From NCBI RefSeq assembly GCF_010672455.1, contig NZ_JAAHGO010000007.1, positions 338,659 to 402,658 of the forward strand: a stretch of DNA of 64,000 nucleotides, written 5' to 3'. The stretch is from Okeania sp. SIO2C9. GTDB taxonomy: Bacteria; Cyanobacteriota; Cyanobacteriia; Cyanobacteriales; Microcoleaceae. Under the pieces are notes generated by a model. That model saw only the letters and a program-made list of their open reading frames with translations, searched no databases and had not been told where the DNA came from. Position numbers and translations under genes: made by a program. Positions 18,879 to 29,881 of this stretch are shown here, in pieces (position 1 is the stretch's first letter; every line of letters starts with the position of its first letter).

Positions 18879-19609
18879 AGATTCAACCTTTGTAAATTTG
18901 ATAGATGAGATAGAAAGTTTAACTAACCAATATATTCAGCAAACCTGACAAGTTTTATATTTATTAATCAAATCAATATTTGCTAAATTTATTTACTGCT
19001 TACTGGTATACAGTAATAAGTAAGGTGGTTCAATAATTGATAATTGATAATGGATAATTGATAATTACCTCTCCCTAAAAGGAAGAGGATTGAATAAAAG
19101 GAAAATTTTTTCTCTCTTGGTCGATTGGATATGGTTAGGAAACCCATCCATCCCATCCTAACGGAATGCTCCGCAAACGACCGCTTGTTTCTCCTTTAAA
19201 GGAGAGGCTTTAAACCTTAATTATTCGGTAAATATCATCACCTTTACTGTTAATATAGATTTATCAAATTTTGCTCTATCTACTAAGATTTTTACCTCCT
19301 GAAACATCAATTTTTCTAATTAGGTAATATTAATTATTTCGGGAAGATTCATCACAAACTTTTTACTCATAAATAGCAAAAATGACAAGCTTTATATTCA
19401 TTTAAAAAATCAATAATAAAATAGTCAACATTTGCCGCTCCTGTTAATTTATTTATTTCCTAAAACATCAGTTTTGAGAATCAGGAAATATCAATGGTTT
19501 CGGGAAGATTAATTACAAACTTTTTATTCATAAATAGCAAAAATGACAAGTTTTATATTTATTAATACCATCAATATTTGCCAAATACACTACTAGCTTA
19601 TTTACAATT
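18879..19609. other. Non-coding gap with a duplicated segment
   Basis: A copy of the ATTACCTC...TTCGGTAA repeat lies at about 19040-19235. A segment with TTTCGGGAAGATT, CACAAACTTTTTA and CATAAATAGCAAAAATGACA occurs at about 19325-19402 and again at about 19487-19563. A fragment of the same text (GACAAGTTTTATATTTATTA) is also at about 18948. No gene is seen. Confidence 0.6.
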
Positions 19610-20107
19610 TTAGATTTCAGATGAATTTAGCTTTTTAAGTTTATTTACCAGACTATTTCCACATCGAAAATTTCGATATGTGTTATTTATCTTGTTTACA
19701 AAAATCTTTGATTGACCTGCGATACTTCCCACAGCAACTTCTGCAGTTACATAACCAGAATATCTATCGTCATGTTCACTTGTTTTGACGGCAAAAGCAT
19801 TATAGTCTTCTCTAGTATGTTTACATTTCCAAGCTACTTTTAAATTAGCTGTAAATTCATCATCTACTTGTTTAATATTACTCAATTGAACAACTCCATC
19901 ACCTACCATTGTCCATGAATGATTCCATGTGTCGTTCCTACCTTTACCTCCCCAAGTTCCTTCGTCGTATGAACCTGATAAGGTTCTATTTAAGGTGGTT
20001 TTTAATGCTTGGGCAGAAATGTTTGCTAATGCTAAATTACTTACTGTCAGTGGCAATAAAATAACACCTAAATATAAAAGAATAGATTGAAAATTTGTAG
20101 TTTTCAT
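19610..20107 (-). CDS. Secreted hypothetical protein
   Basis: A 165-residue protein with a clear signal peptide (about 1-29, LLYLGVILLPLTVSNLALA). The mature part has SGSYDEGTWGGKGRNDTW and NLKVAWKCKHTREDYNAF, with two cysteines that could pair. It is most upstream in the minus-strand secreted-protein run. No family was recognised. Confidence 0.6.
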   Translation of the reverse strand: MKTTNFQSILLYLGVILLPLTVSNLALANISAQALKTTLNRTLSGSYDEGTWGGKGRNDTWNHSWTMVGDGVVQLSNIKQVDDEFTANLKVAWKCKHTREDYNAFAVKTSEHDDRYSGYVTAEVAVGSIAGQSKIFVNKINNTYRNFRCGNSLVNKLKKLNSSEI

Positions 20108-20154
20108 AGCTTACATATTCTTCAAATACTTATTGATTCAGATTACTTATTTAG

Positions 20155-20270
20155 GTGGTAGTGCATTGTAATTTTCGTGTATTGTTCGGCAATATTTGTT
20201 ACAAGAAAAGTGGGAGTATCTTGCTCCCATGCCAGGTATTTCTTTTTCCTATATACCATTACTATGTGGG
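20155..20270. repeat. Dispersed repeat with GGAGCATCTTGCTCC-like hairpin
   Basis: Contains GTAGTGCATTGTAA, CGGCAATATTTGTTAC and GGGAGTATCTTGCTCC and ends in ATATACCATTAC. Other copies are at about 37018-37090 (reverse strand) and 40640-40755. No coding content was seen. Confidence 0.65.
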
Positions 20271-20487
20271 ACTACCCTTGCTTAAAAGTAAAAAAAATTG
20301 TTATAGCTTCGCCAAGTAATCTTATATTTAATAATTTACTACAAGTAATAATCAGAGCTACTACCTATAAAACTCACAAAAAATAATGTATAACTAAACA
20401 TAATTATCAGAAAATATCAGATTTTTTTTCCGAAATATCAGAAAACATCAGATATAATAGGAATAAATTCCTAACTAAATTTGACTA

Positions 20488-21927
20488 ATGACTCTTAATG
20501 AAGTTTTAAGGTTTGTTGATGATGTGGTTTTTGACAAAACTGGCAAACACCTTGATAGTCTGCAAGAAGCTATTTTACGCGCTACTTGGCAAGGGGAAAA
20601 ATACTCAAAGGTTGCTCAACAATACCACTGCACTAAATTTCATGTGGGCAATGTCGCTTCAAATTTATGGCAACTTATTTCCAAGGAATTAAATGAAAAA
20701 ATTCATAAGTCAAATTTCCGCGCTGCGATGGAAAGATATCAAGTTTCTAATATTTCAAATGTATTTAATTTTGGACGACAAAGTAATTATGTAAAAGGTA
20801 ATATTAATCTTTGTACAGACAACACTCACCCCCTATTAGAAACTCAACAAAAATTACCCACTACACAAACAACAAACGAAAATAACACCCCACTGCCAAA
20901 ACTCGACCTCAGAGACGCACCAGATATCAAAAAAACATTCTACGATCGCTCCACCGAACTAACAACCCTCAAAACCTGGATAGTCAAATATCGTTGTCGT
21001 CTCATCACCGTCTCAGGAATAAGCGGTATCGGAAAAAGCACCTTTATTCGTCACCTCATCCCAGAAATAGAATCTAATTTCAACCACATCATCTGGCGCA
21101 CCCTCCGCACTTCCCCACCCCTAAACGTAACCCTCAAAAATTTAATTGAAATTATCTCCAACGTAACAGAAATAAACCTCTCCAATAACACCGATGCTCA
21201 ACTGTCATTACTCGTTGAAAAATTACGCGATCGCCGATGTCTAATTATTCTAGATGACTTACAGCAAATATTCAGTAGTGGGCAACTTATTGGTAACTAT
21301 AAATCAGGATATGAAAACTACGGCAACCTATTTAAAATTATCGGAGAATTACCCCACAATAGTTGTTTTATTCTTAATAGTTGGGAGCCGCCTTTAGAAG
21401 TTTTCAACTTTACAGATAATGACTCAGCAGTACATTTATTTCAGTTAACTGGTTTAACGGAAAAGGTGGCGCGTGAGATGCTCGAAAATCAAGGATTATT
21501 GGATGAGGAAAAATGGCAAGACTTGATAAATTTCTATCAAAGTAATCCCCAATGGTTAAAATTAGTAGGGCAGACAATTAAAAATTTATTTGGTGGGAGT
21601 GTCGCTCAATATTTGAGTTATCAACCATTATTTTTGTGCAGTGAATTAACCAATATTTTCCAGCAGCATTTTCAACGTTTGTCTGAATTGGAAAAACAAG
21701 TTATTTCTCTAATCAGCGAACAACCAAAATCTATTTCAGTTTCTCAAATATTAGAAAAATCCCAATTATCATCACCAGAATTATTTCAGACATTACTATC
21801 TTTAGAAAGACGAGGTTTGATAGATAAAATTACAGAGGAAAAAGAGATTTCATTTACCGTTAAAGCTATATTTAAGCATTATATAAAAAATTATACAGCT
21901 ATAACCAAAAGACCTAATATTTTATAG
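20488..21927 (+). CDS. STAND NTPase with N-terminal vMAP-type HTH
   Basis: A 479-residue protein. Residues 1-85 form the helix-turn-helix domain seen at the N-terminus of many cyanobacterial vWA-MoxR-associated and WD40-NTPase proteins (DSLQEAILRATWQGEKYSKVA). A linker (90-145) leads to an NTPase with Walker A GISGIGKST at 177-185 and Walker B LIILDD at 252-257, then a winged-helix region (SVSQILEKSQLSSPELFQTL). Such proteins usually continue into WD40 or TPR sensor repeats; this one stops after the winged helix, so it is either a short regulator or a truncated copy. Repeated ATATCAGA words lie just upstream (about 20410-20455). Confidence 0.75.
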   Translation: MTLNEVLRFVDDVVFDKTGKHLDSLQEAILRATWQGEKYSKVAQQYHCTKFHVGNVASNLWQLISKELNEKIHKSNFRAAMERYQVSNISNVFNFGRQSNYVKGNINLCTDNTHPLLETQQKLPTTQTTNENNTPLPKLDLRDAPDIKKTFYDRSTELTTLKTWIVKYRCRLITVSGISGIGKSTFIRHLIPEIESNFNHIIWRTLRTSPPLNVTLKNLIEIISNVTEINLSNNTDAQLSLLVEKLRDRRCLIILDDLQQIFSSGQLIGNYKSGYENYGNLFKIIGELPHNSCFILNSWEPPLEVFNFTDNDSAVHLFQLTGLTEKVAREMLENQGLLDEEKWQDLINFYQSNPQWLKLVGQTIKNLFGGSVAQYLSYQPLFLCSELTNIFQQHFQRLSELEKQVISLISEQPKSISVSQILEKSQLSSPELFQTLLSLERRGLIDKITEEKEISFTVKAIFKHYIKNYTAITKRPNIL

Positions 21928-22469
21928 CAATTTACACACTGACAGGGGGATAGGGTCATTTCAGTTATCAGTTGTTATGGAATGGCTAAATATAGAATTT
22001 ATTTCCCAAATTGATATTTATACAGTTATATCAAATCCAGTAGCATTGGTGTTATTCAGTATTAAAGAATTTTGGTGTTGGTGAATTAGTACATGATATT
22101 AATCTTAATTATTTAGGAGTCAGTCCTCAGTCCTCAGGAGTCAGGAGGAAAGAAAGAAGAAGAAAGAGTAGTAGAAGGAGAAAATTTTTTGTTCGCACTC
22201 TTATCCGGAAAAAATATCATACCTCAAATCACCAACGCCAGAATTTTGAGTCAATCTTCTTCTTTTCAAGGAGAGGTAATTATTAATTATTAATTATTTT
22301 GCCTATAGGCAGTGGGAGCATCTTGCTTCCGTTCTAAGTTTTGCTTGTCTCCACCTGCAATTACTATCTAGGACTACTAATTATTTAACCGGATATAATA
22401 TTAAGTGTAGCAATCAACAGCATTGCTGAGGGGCGGGATGAATATAAGGTTGTTATTCTGCCTGCGGTG
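21928..22469. other. Non-coding gap before the minisatellite
   Basis: Contains TTATCAG heptamers, a GGCGTTG-type inverted-repeat element (22072-22240), TCAGTCC/TCAGGAG tandem words and a partial TTCAAGGAGAGGTAATTATT repeat (about 22246-22290). No gene is visible. Confidence 0.6.
22072..22240. repeat. MITE-like element, GGCGTTGCTGA family
   Basis: The left end TTGGTGTTGGTGAATT and the right end TCAAATCACCAACGCCA are inverted copies of each other. Related elements are at 29881-30028 and 44528-44723. The interior is purine-rich with GTCAGGAG words. Confidence 0.6.
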
Positions 22470-23634
22470 AAAATATTTGGAATAGGAAAATATCTGGAAT
22501 GGGAAAATATTTGGAATAGGAAAATATCTGGAATGGGAAAATATCTGGAATGGGAAAATATCTGGAATAGGAAAATATCTGGAATGGGAAAATATCTGGA
22601 ACGGAAAAATATCTGGAACGGAAAAATATCTGGAATGGGGAAATATTTGGAATGGGAAAATATCTGGAATGGGAAAATATCTGGAACGGAAAAATATCTG
22701 GAACGGAAAAATATCTGGAATGGGGAAATATTTGGAATGGGAAAATATCTGGAATGGGAAATATCCACAACGGGAAAATATCTGGAATGGGAAAATATCT
22801 GGAATGGGAAATATCCACAACGGGAAAATATTTGGAACATAAAAATATCTACAACGGGAAAATATCTGGAATGGGAAATATCTGAAACGTGAAAATATCT
22901 ACAACGGGAAAATATCTACAACGGGAAAATATTTGGAATGGGGAAATATCTGGAATGGGAAATATCTACAACGGGAAAATATCTGGAATGGGAAATATCT
23001 GGAATGGGAAATATCTACAACGGGAAAATATTTGGAATGGGAAATATCTGAAACGTGAAAATGTTTGGAACGGAAAAATATCTACAACGGGAAAATATTT
23101 GGAATGGGAAATATCTACAACGGGAAAATATCTGGAATGGGAAATATCTGGAATGACAAAATACCTGGAATGGGAAATATCTGGAATGGGAAATATCTAC
23201 AACGGGAAAATATCTGGAATGGGAAAATATCTGGAATGGGAAATATCCGCAACGGGAAAATATCTGGAATGGGAAAATACCTGGAATGGGAAAAATCTGA
23301 AACGTGAAAATATTTGGAACATAAAAATATCTACAACGGGAAAATATCTGGAATGGGAAAATATTTGGAACGTAAAAATATTTGGAACGTAAAAATATTT
23401 GGAATGGGAAAATATCTGGAATGGGAAATATCTACCACGGGAAAATATCTGGAATGGGAAAATATCTGGAATGGGAAATATCTACCACGGGAAAATATCT
23501 GGAATGGGAAAAATCTGAAACGTGAAAATATTTGGAACGGAAAAATATCTGGAATGGGAAAATATTTGGAATGGGAAATATATGAAATGGCAAAATATCT
23601 GGAACGGAAAATATCTGGAATGGCAAAATATCTG

Positions 23635-23739
23635 ATACCAAATCAGATTACTATAGACCACAATTTATTATTGAAAAAAGCTTGATATATATGAATTGTA
23701 GTTGAATTATTTGTGGTCTAACTAAACAGGATTTGGTAT
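23635..23739. repeat. 105-bp inverted-repeat element in the minisatellite, copy 1
   Basis: The ends are ATACCAAATC and GATTTGGTAT, with an inner pair TAGACCACAA / TTGTGGTCTA. The centre holds AAAAAAGCTTGATATATATG. It is unrelated to the minisatellite unit and interrupts it. Confidence 0.85.
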
Positions 23740-26307
23740 GAAATGGGAAAATATCTGGAATCGGGAAATATCTGGAATCGGAAAATATCTGGAATTGGAA
23801 AATATCTGAAATGGGAAAATATCTGGAATGGAAAATATCTGCAACGGAAAATATCTGGAATGACAAAATATCTGGAATGACAAAATATCTGGAATGGCAA
23901 AATATCTGAAATGACAAAATATCTGGAATCGGGAAATATCTGCAACGGGAAATATCTGGAATGGCAAAATATCTGAAATGACAAAATATATGGAATGGCA
24001 AAATATCTGCAACGGGAAATATCTGCAACGGGAAATATCTGGAATGGCAAAATATCTGGAACGGAAAATATTTGGAATGACAAAATATCTGCAACGGGAA
24101 ATATCTGAAATGACAAAATATCTGCAACGGGAAATATCTGAAATGACAAAATATCTGCAACGGGAAATATCTGAAATGACAAAATATCTGAAATGGGAAA
24201 TATCTGAAATTGCAAAATATATGAAATAGGAAAATATATGAAATAGGAAAATATCTGGAACGGAAAATATTTGGAATGGGAAATATTTAGAACGGGAAAT
24301 ATCTGAAATTGCAAAATATCTGAAATTGCAAAATATCTGAAATTGCAAAATATCTGCAACGGGAAATATATGAAATGGCAAAATATCTGCAACGGCAAAT
24401 ATCTGGAATGGCAAAATATCTGGAATGGCAAAATATCTGCAACGGAAAATATTTGGAACGGAAAATATCTGAAATGACAAAATATCTGAAATGGCAAAAT
24501 ATCTGCAACGGCAAATATCTGGAATGACAAAATATCTGGAATGGCAAAATATCTGCAACGGCAAATATCTGGAATGACAAAATATATGGAATGGCAAAAT
24601 ATCTGGAATCGGGAAATATCTGGAATCGGGAAATATCTGGAATCGGGAAATATCTGGAATCGGGAAATATCTGGAATCGGGAAATATCTGAAATGGGAAA
24701 TATCTGAAATGGGAAATATCTGAAATGGGAAATATCTGGAATGAGAAAATATCTGCAACGGGAAAATATCTGCAACGGGAAAATATCTGGAATGACAAAA
24801 TACCTGGAATCGGAAATATCTGCAACGGGAAAATATCTGAAATGGGAAATATCTGGAATGAGAAAATATCTCGAATCGGAAAATATCTGGAATGGGAAAA
24901 TATCTGGAATGGGAAATATCTGAAACGTGAAAATATTTGGAATGGGAAATATCTGGAATGGGAAATATCTGGAATGGGAAAATATCTGGAATGGGAAATA
25001 TCTGGAATGGGAAATATCTGGAATGGGAAAATATCTGGAATGAGAAAATATCTGGAATGAGAAAATATTTGGAATGAGAAAATATTTGGAATGAGAAAAT
25101 ATTTGGAACGGGAAATATCTGAAACGTGAAAATATTTGGAACGGAAAAATATCTACAACGGGAAAATATCTGGAATGAGAACATATCTGGAATGAGAACA
25201 TATCTGGAATGGGAAATATCTGAAACGTGAAAATATTTGGAACGGAAAAATATCTGGAATGGGAAAATATCTGGAATTGGGAAATATCTGGAATGGGAAA
25301 TATCTACAACGGGAAAATATCTGGAACGGAAAAATATCTGGAATGGGAAAATATCTGGAATGGGAAATATCCACAACGGGAAAATATCTGGAATGGGGAA
25401 ATATTTGGAATGGGAAAATATCTGGAATGGGAAATATCCACAACGGGAAAATATCTGGAATGGGAAAATATCTGGAATGGGAAATATCCACAACGGGAAA
25501 ATATTTGGAACATAAAAATATCTACAACGGGAAAATATCTGGAATGGGAAATATCTGAAACGTGAAAATATTTGGAACATAAAAATATCTACAACGGGAA
25601 AATATTTGGAATGGGGAAATATCTGGAATGGGAAATATCTACAACGGGAAAATATCTGGAATGGGAAATATCTGAAACGTGAAAATATCTGGAATGGGAA
25701 ATATCTGAAACGTGAAAATATCTGGAACGGAAAAATATCTACAACGGGAAAATATTTGGAATGGGAAATATCTGGAATAAGAAAATATCTGGAATGGGAA
25801 ATATCTGGAATGAGAAAATACCTGGAATGGGAAATATCTGGAATGGGAAATATCTACAACGGGAAAATATCTGGAATGGGAAATATCTACAACGGGAAAA
25901 TATCTGGAATGGGAAAATATCTGGAATGGGAAATATCCGCAACGGGAAAATATCTGGAATGGGAAAATACCTGGAATGGGAAAAATCTGAAACGTGAAAA
26001 TATTTGGAACATAAAAATATCTACAACGGGAAAATATCTGGAATGGGAAAATATTTGGAACGTGAAAATATTTGGAATGGGGAAATATCTGGAATGGGAA
26101 ATATCTACCACGGGAAAATATCTGGAATGGGAAAATATCTGGAATGGGAAATATCTACCACGGGAAAATATCTGGAATGGGAAAAATCTGAAACGTGAAA
26201 ATATTTGGAACGGAAAAATATCTGGAATGGGAAAATATTTGGAATGGGAAATATATGAAATGGCAAAATATCTGGAACGGAAAATATCTGGAATGGCAAA
26301 ATATCTG

Positions 26308-26412
26308 ATACCAAATCAGATTACTATAGACCACAATTTATTATTGAAAAAAGCTTGATATATATGAATTGTAGTTGAATTATTTGTGGTCTAACTAAAC
26401 AGGATTTGGTAT
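26308..26412. repeat. 105-bp inverted-repeat element in the minisatellite, copy 2
   Basis: Reads the same as the copy at 23635-23739 throughout, with flanking minisatellite units also matching on the left side, as expected if both were carried by a segmental duplication. Confidence 0.85.
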
Positions 26413-26698
26413 GAAATGGGAAAATATCTGGAATCGGGAAATATCTGGAATCGGAAAATATCTGGAATCGGAAAATATCTGAAATGGGAAAATATCTGGA
26501 ATGGAAAATATCTGCAACGGAAAATATCTGGAATGACAAAATATCTGAAATGACAAAATATCTGAAATGGCAAAATATCTGGAACGGAAAATATCTGGAA
26601 CGGAAAATATCTGAAATGACAAAATATCTGGAATGGCAAAATATCTGGAATGGCAAAATATCTGAAATGACAAAATATCTGGAATGGCAAAATATCTG

Positions 26699-26803
26699 AT
26701 ACCAAATCAGATTACTATAGACCACAATTTATTATTGAAAAAAGCTTGATATATATGAATTGTAGTTGAATTATTTGTGGTCTAACTAAACAGGATTTGG
26801 TAT
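26699..26803. repeat. 105-bp inverted-repeat element in the minisatellite, copy 3
   Basis: Reads the same as copies 1 and 2 and lies 391 nt after copy 2. The right flank (GAAATGGGAAAATATCTGGA) is shared by all three. Confidence 0.85.
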
Positions 26804-27562
26804 GAAATGGGAAAATATCTGGAATCGGGAAATATCTGGAATCGGAAAATATCTGAAATGGGAAAATATCTGGAATCGGAAAATATCTGAAATGGCAAAA
26901 TATCTGAAATGGCAAAATATCTGGAACGGAAAATATATGCAACGGGAAATATATGCAACGGAAAATATCTGCAACGGGAAAATATCTGGAACGGGAAATA
27001 TATGCAACGGAAAATATCTGAAATGGCAAAATATCTGAAATGGCAAAATATCTGGAACGGAAAATATCTGAAATGACAAAATATCTGGAATGACAAAATA
27101 TCTGGAATGACAAAATATCTGAAATGGCAAAATATCTGGAATGGGAAATATTTGGAACGGGAAAATATTTGGAATGGCAAAATATCTGCAACGGGAAATA
27201 TCTGGAATGGCAAAATATCTGGAATGGAAAATATCTGGAATGGCAAAATATCTGGAATCGGAAATATCTGGAATGAGAAAATATCTGGAATGGCAAAATA
27301 TCTGGAATCGGAAAATATCTGCAACGGAAAATATCTGGAATGGCAAAATATCTGCAACGGGAAATATCTGGAATGGCAAAATATCTGGAATGGAAAATAT
27401 CTGGAATGGCAAAATATTTGGAATCGGAAAATATCTGCAACGGAAAATATCTGCAACGGAAAATATTTGGAATGGCAAAATATCTGGAATGGAAAATATT
27501 TTTCCTATTATTCCCTATTTTCTGCTATAAAACTAATCACTTATCCAAACTTGAAAATCATT

Positions 27563-29881
27563 ATGCAAAATCCACAAATTAAACCACATTTTCGCATCGA
27601 AATTATCCAACCAAAACACGTTTACCTCTTAGGAGAAAATTCCACTCACGCCCTCACAGGAGAATTTTATTGTCACCTAATTCCCCTATTAGACGGTCAA
27701 CATAGCTTTGAAGAAATTTGTCAATCCCTATCAGAAATAGCAGACTCAGAACAAATCGAATATGTTCTTGATCGCCTCCACAACAAAGGTTATTTAACCA
27801 CAGCAACTCCCCAACTCCCCCAACCAATCGCAGCATTTTGGTCATTACTCAATGTCGAACCACAACTCGCCTCCGAATATCTCCAGAAAATCTCAGTTTA
27901 TGTCGCCTCAGTCGGAAAAACAACCACAAACTTATTAATCGAAAATTTGACAGCAATAGGTATTAAAACCAAGCTTTGGGAAAATTATCCACTAACATCA
28001 GACCGCAACGCACTATTAGTTGTCCTCACCGATGACTACTTACAACCACAACTTGCGAAAATCAATGAAACCGCAGTCTGCGCTCATCAACCTTGGTTAC
28101 TAGCAAAACCTGTGGGAGGGTTACTGTGGTTGGGTCCAATATTTGAACCAGAAGATACCGGATGTTGGGAATGTTTAGCTCAACGTTTGCGCGGTCATCG
28201 GGAAGTTGAAGCTGCTGTTTTGCGACAGAAACAGAAATCTCCTTCCACCAAAAAATCTAGTGCTAGTAAAAGAGAAATTTCTGGATGTCTCCCTACCTCT
28301 TTTGGTTTCCTACCCTCAACTTTAGCAACTGCCATAAATCTAATAACCACTGAAGTTGCCAAATGGATAGTACAAAGATGTGGGGAGGAAATGCCTAACT
28401 TTACTACCCTCGCTGGAAAAGTAATTACCTTTAACCAGACCAACCTAACTACAGAAACTCATATTTTGAGTAAACGACCTCAATGTCAAACTTGTGGCGA
28501 TCCTAAATTACTCAAAGACATGGCATTTTATCCCCTGACTCTTACCAGTAGCAAAAAACATTTTACCTCTGATGGTGGTCATCGCGCACTCACTCCCGAC
28601 CAAACAACAAAACGCTACGAACAACTGATAAGTCCCATTACTGGAGTTGTCAGTGCTTTAGTACCAACCTCCGACCCAAATAATCCTTTAATTCATACCT
28701 ACAATGCTATTCATAGTTTCGGTAGTGCCAAAACCCTCAGTGCTTTGCGTCGTTCCCTTGGTCATAAAAGTGGAGGAAAAGGCAAAAGCGATCGCCAAGC
28801 TAAAGCTAGTGGTTTTTGTGAAGCGATCGAACGTTATTCAGGAATATTCCAAGGAGACGAACCCCGGAAAAAAACAACTTTAGCTGAATTGGGAGAAAAA
28901 GCTATTCACCCAGAAAAAATTTTGCACTTCAGTCCTACTCAGTACGCAAACCGCAAAAAGTTGAATGCCAAAAGTAAAGTAGACTGCGATTGGATTCCCC
29001 TACCTTTTAATGCCAGCAAAAAAATTGATTGGACTCCAGTATGGTCGCTCACAGAAGATACTCGTAAATACTTGCCTACTGCTTGGTGTTATTATGCTTA
29101 TAACTTGCCCACAAACCATAATTTCTGTATAGCTGATTCTAATGGCAACGCTGCTGGCAATACCATAGAAGAAGCAATTTTGCAAGGATTTATGGAATTA
29201 GTAGAGCGCGATAGTGTAGCAATTTGGTGGTACAATCGCCTGAAGCGTCCATCGGTAGATTTAGCCAGTTTTGACGACCCCTATTTATTGGCAGTACAAG
29301 AATTTTATCAACAAAATCATCGCGAGTTATGGGTGTTAGATTTAACCACAGATTTGGGGATACCAGCTTTTAGCGCAGTTTCACATCGAATTGATGGGGA
29401 GTATGAACGAATTATTACAGGTTTTGGAGCGCATTTTGACCCCAAAATTGCCATGCTGCGGGCAGTAACAGAAGTGAATCAAATTGGTTTGGGAATAGAT
29501 GAGGAAGATGTTAGTCAAATGGAAGAAGGGATACAGGAATGGATGACCACAGCAACTATAGAAAATCAACCTTATTTAGCTCCCCACCCAGAAATACCAG
29601 CCAAAGTTTATGGAGATTATCCTCTGCTTTGGAGCGATGACATTTATGAGGATGTTTTGACCTGTGTGAAAATTGCTCAAGGAGCAGGAATGGAAACTTT
29701 GGTATTGGATCAGACTCGTCCAGATATTGAATTAAATGTAGTGAAAGTTATTGTGCCTGAGTTACGCCATTTTTGGCCGCGGTTTGGGGGGGGTAGGTTG
29801 TATGATGTACCTGTGAAAAAGGGTTGGTTGTCTGAACCATTGCGGGAAGAACAGATGAATTCAATGCCGATAATATTTTAG
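27563..29881 (+). CDS. Cyanobactin heterocyclase (PatD/TruD-like, YcaO domain)
   Basis: About 772 residues, the size of PatD and TruD. It would cyclodehydrate Cys (and possibly Ser/Thr) of a precursor peptide to azolines using ATP. The N-terminal part (IKPHFRIEIIQPKHVYLLGE) is the leader-binding and E1-like region. The middle has the zinc Cys pairs GCWECLAQRLRG and CQTCGDPK. The C-terminal YcaO part has HKSGGKGKSDRQAKASGF, CEAIERYSGIFQGDEPRK and LQGFMELVERDSVAIWWYNR, the ATP-binding acidic motifs, and ends GGRLYDVPVKKGW. The frame is open upstream through the minisatellite to 27107, but MQNPQIKPHF is the family-like start. The stop TAG shares its last base with a MITE. No PatA, PatF or PatG is in the window. 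Confidence 0.92.
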   Translation: MQNPQIKPHFRIEIIQPKHVYLLGENSTHALTGEFYCHLIPLLDGQHSFEEICQSLSEIADSEQIEYVLDRLHNKGYLTTATPQLPQPIAAFWSLLNVEPQLASEYLQKISVYVASVGKTTTNLLIENLTAIGIKTKLWENYPLTSDRNALLVVLTDDYLQPQLAKINETAVCAHQPWLLAKPVGGLLWLGPIFEPEDTGCWECLAQRLRGHREVEAAVLRQKQKSPSTKKSSASKREISGCLPTSFGFLPSTLATAINLITTEVAKWIVQRCGEEMPNFTTLAGKVITFNQTNLTTETHILSKRPQCQTCGDPKLLKDMAFYPLTLTSSKKHFTSDGGHRALTPDQTTKRYEQLISPITGVVSALVPTSDPNNPLIHTYNAIHSFGSAKTLSALRRSLGHKSGGKGKSDRQAKASGFCEAIERYSGIFQGDEPRKKTTLAELGEKAIHPEKILHFSPTQYANRKKLNAKSKVDCDWIPLPFNASKKIDWTPVWSLTEDTRKYLPTAWCYYAYNLPTNHNFCIADSNGNAAGNTIEEAILQGFMELVERDSVAIWWYNRLKRPSVDLASFDDPYLLAVQEFYQQNHRELWVLDLTTDLGIPAFSAVSHRIDGEYERIITGFGAHFDPKIAMLRAVTEVNQIGLGIDEEDVSQMEEGIQEWMTTATIENQPYLAPHPEIPAKVYGDYPLLWSDDIYEDVLTCVKIAQGAGMETLVLDQTRPDIELNVVKVIVPELRHFWPRFGGGRLYDVPVKKGWLSEPLREEQMNSMPIIF

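Larger units (their letters stand above)
22470..27500. repeat. 5 kb minisatellite of 16-18 nt units
   Basis: Head-to-tail units built on AAAATATCTGGAATGGG (16, 17 or 18 nt; on the order of 300 units) fill the region. Units differ mainly at two places: TCTGGAAT, TCTGCAAC, TCTGAAAT, TCTACAAC or TTTGGAAC, followed by GGGA, GGCA, GACA or GGAA. Unit types are not randomly mixed: GGAATGGG and ACAACGGG types dominate at both about 22.5-23.6 and 24.9-26.3 kb, while GCAACGGG and AAATGACA types dominate at 23.7-24.6 and after 26.4 kb. No unit contains a stop in any of the six frames, so long reading frames through it (up to 620 codons) are a composition effect. It ends about 60 nt before the heterocyclase start. 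Confidence 0.95.

Noticed and set aside
22385-27480. Many long frames of IFPIPD/SRYF or WNGKISGM text
   Set aside because: They are translations of the minisatellite. Its unit has no stop in any frame, so open frames arise on both strands without selection.
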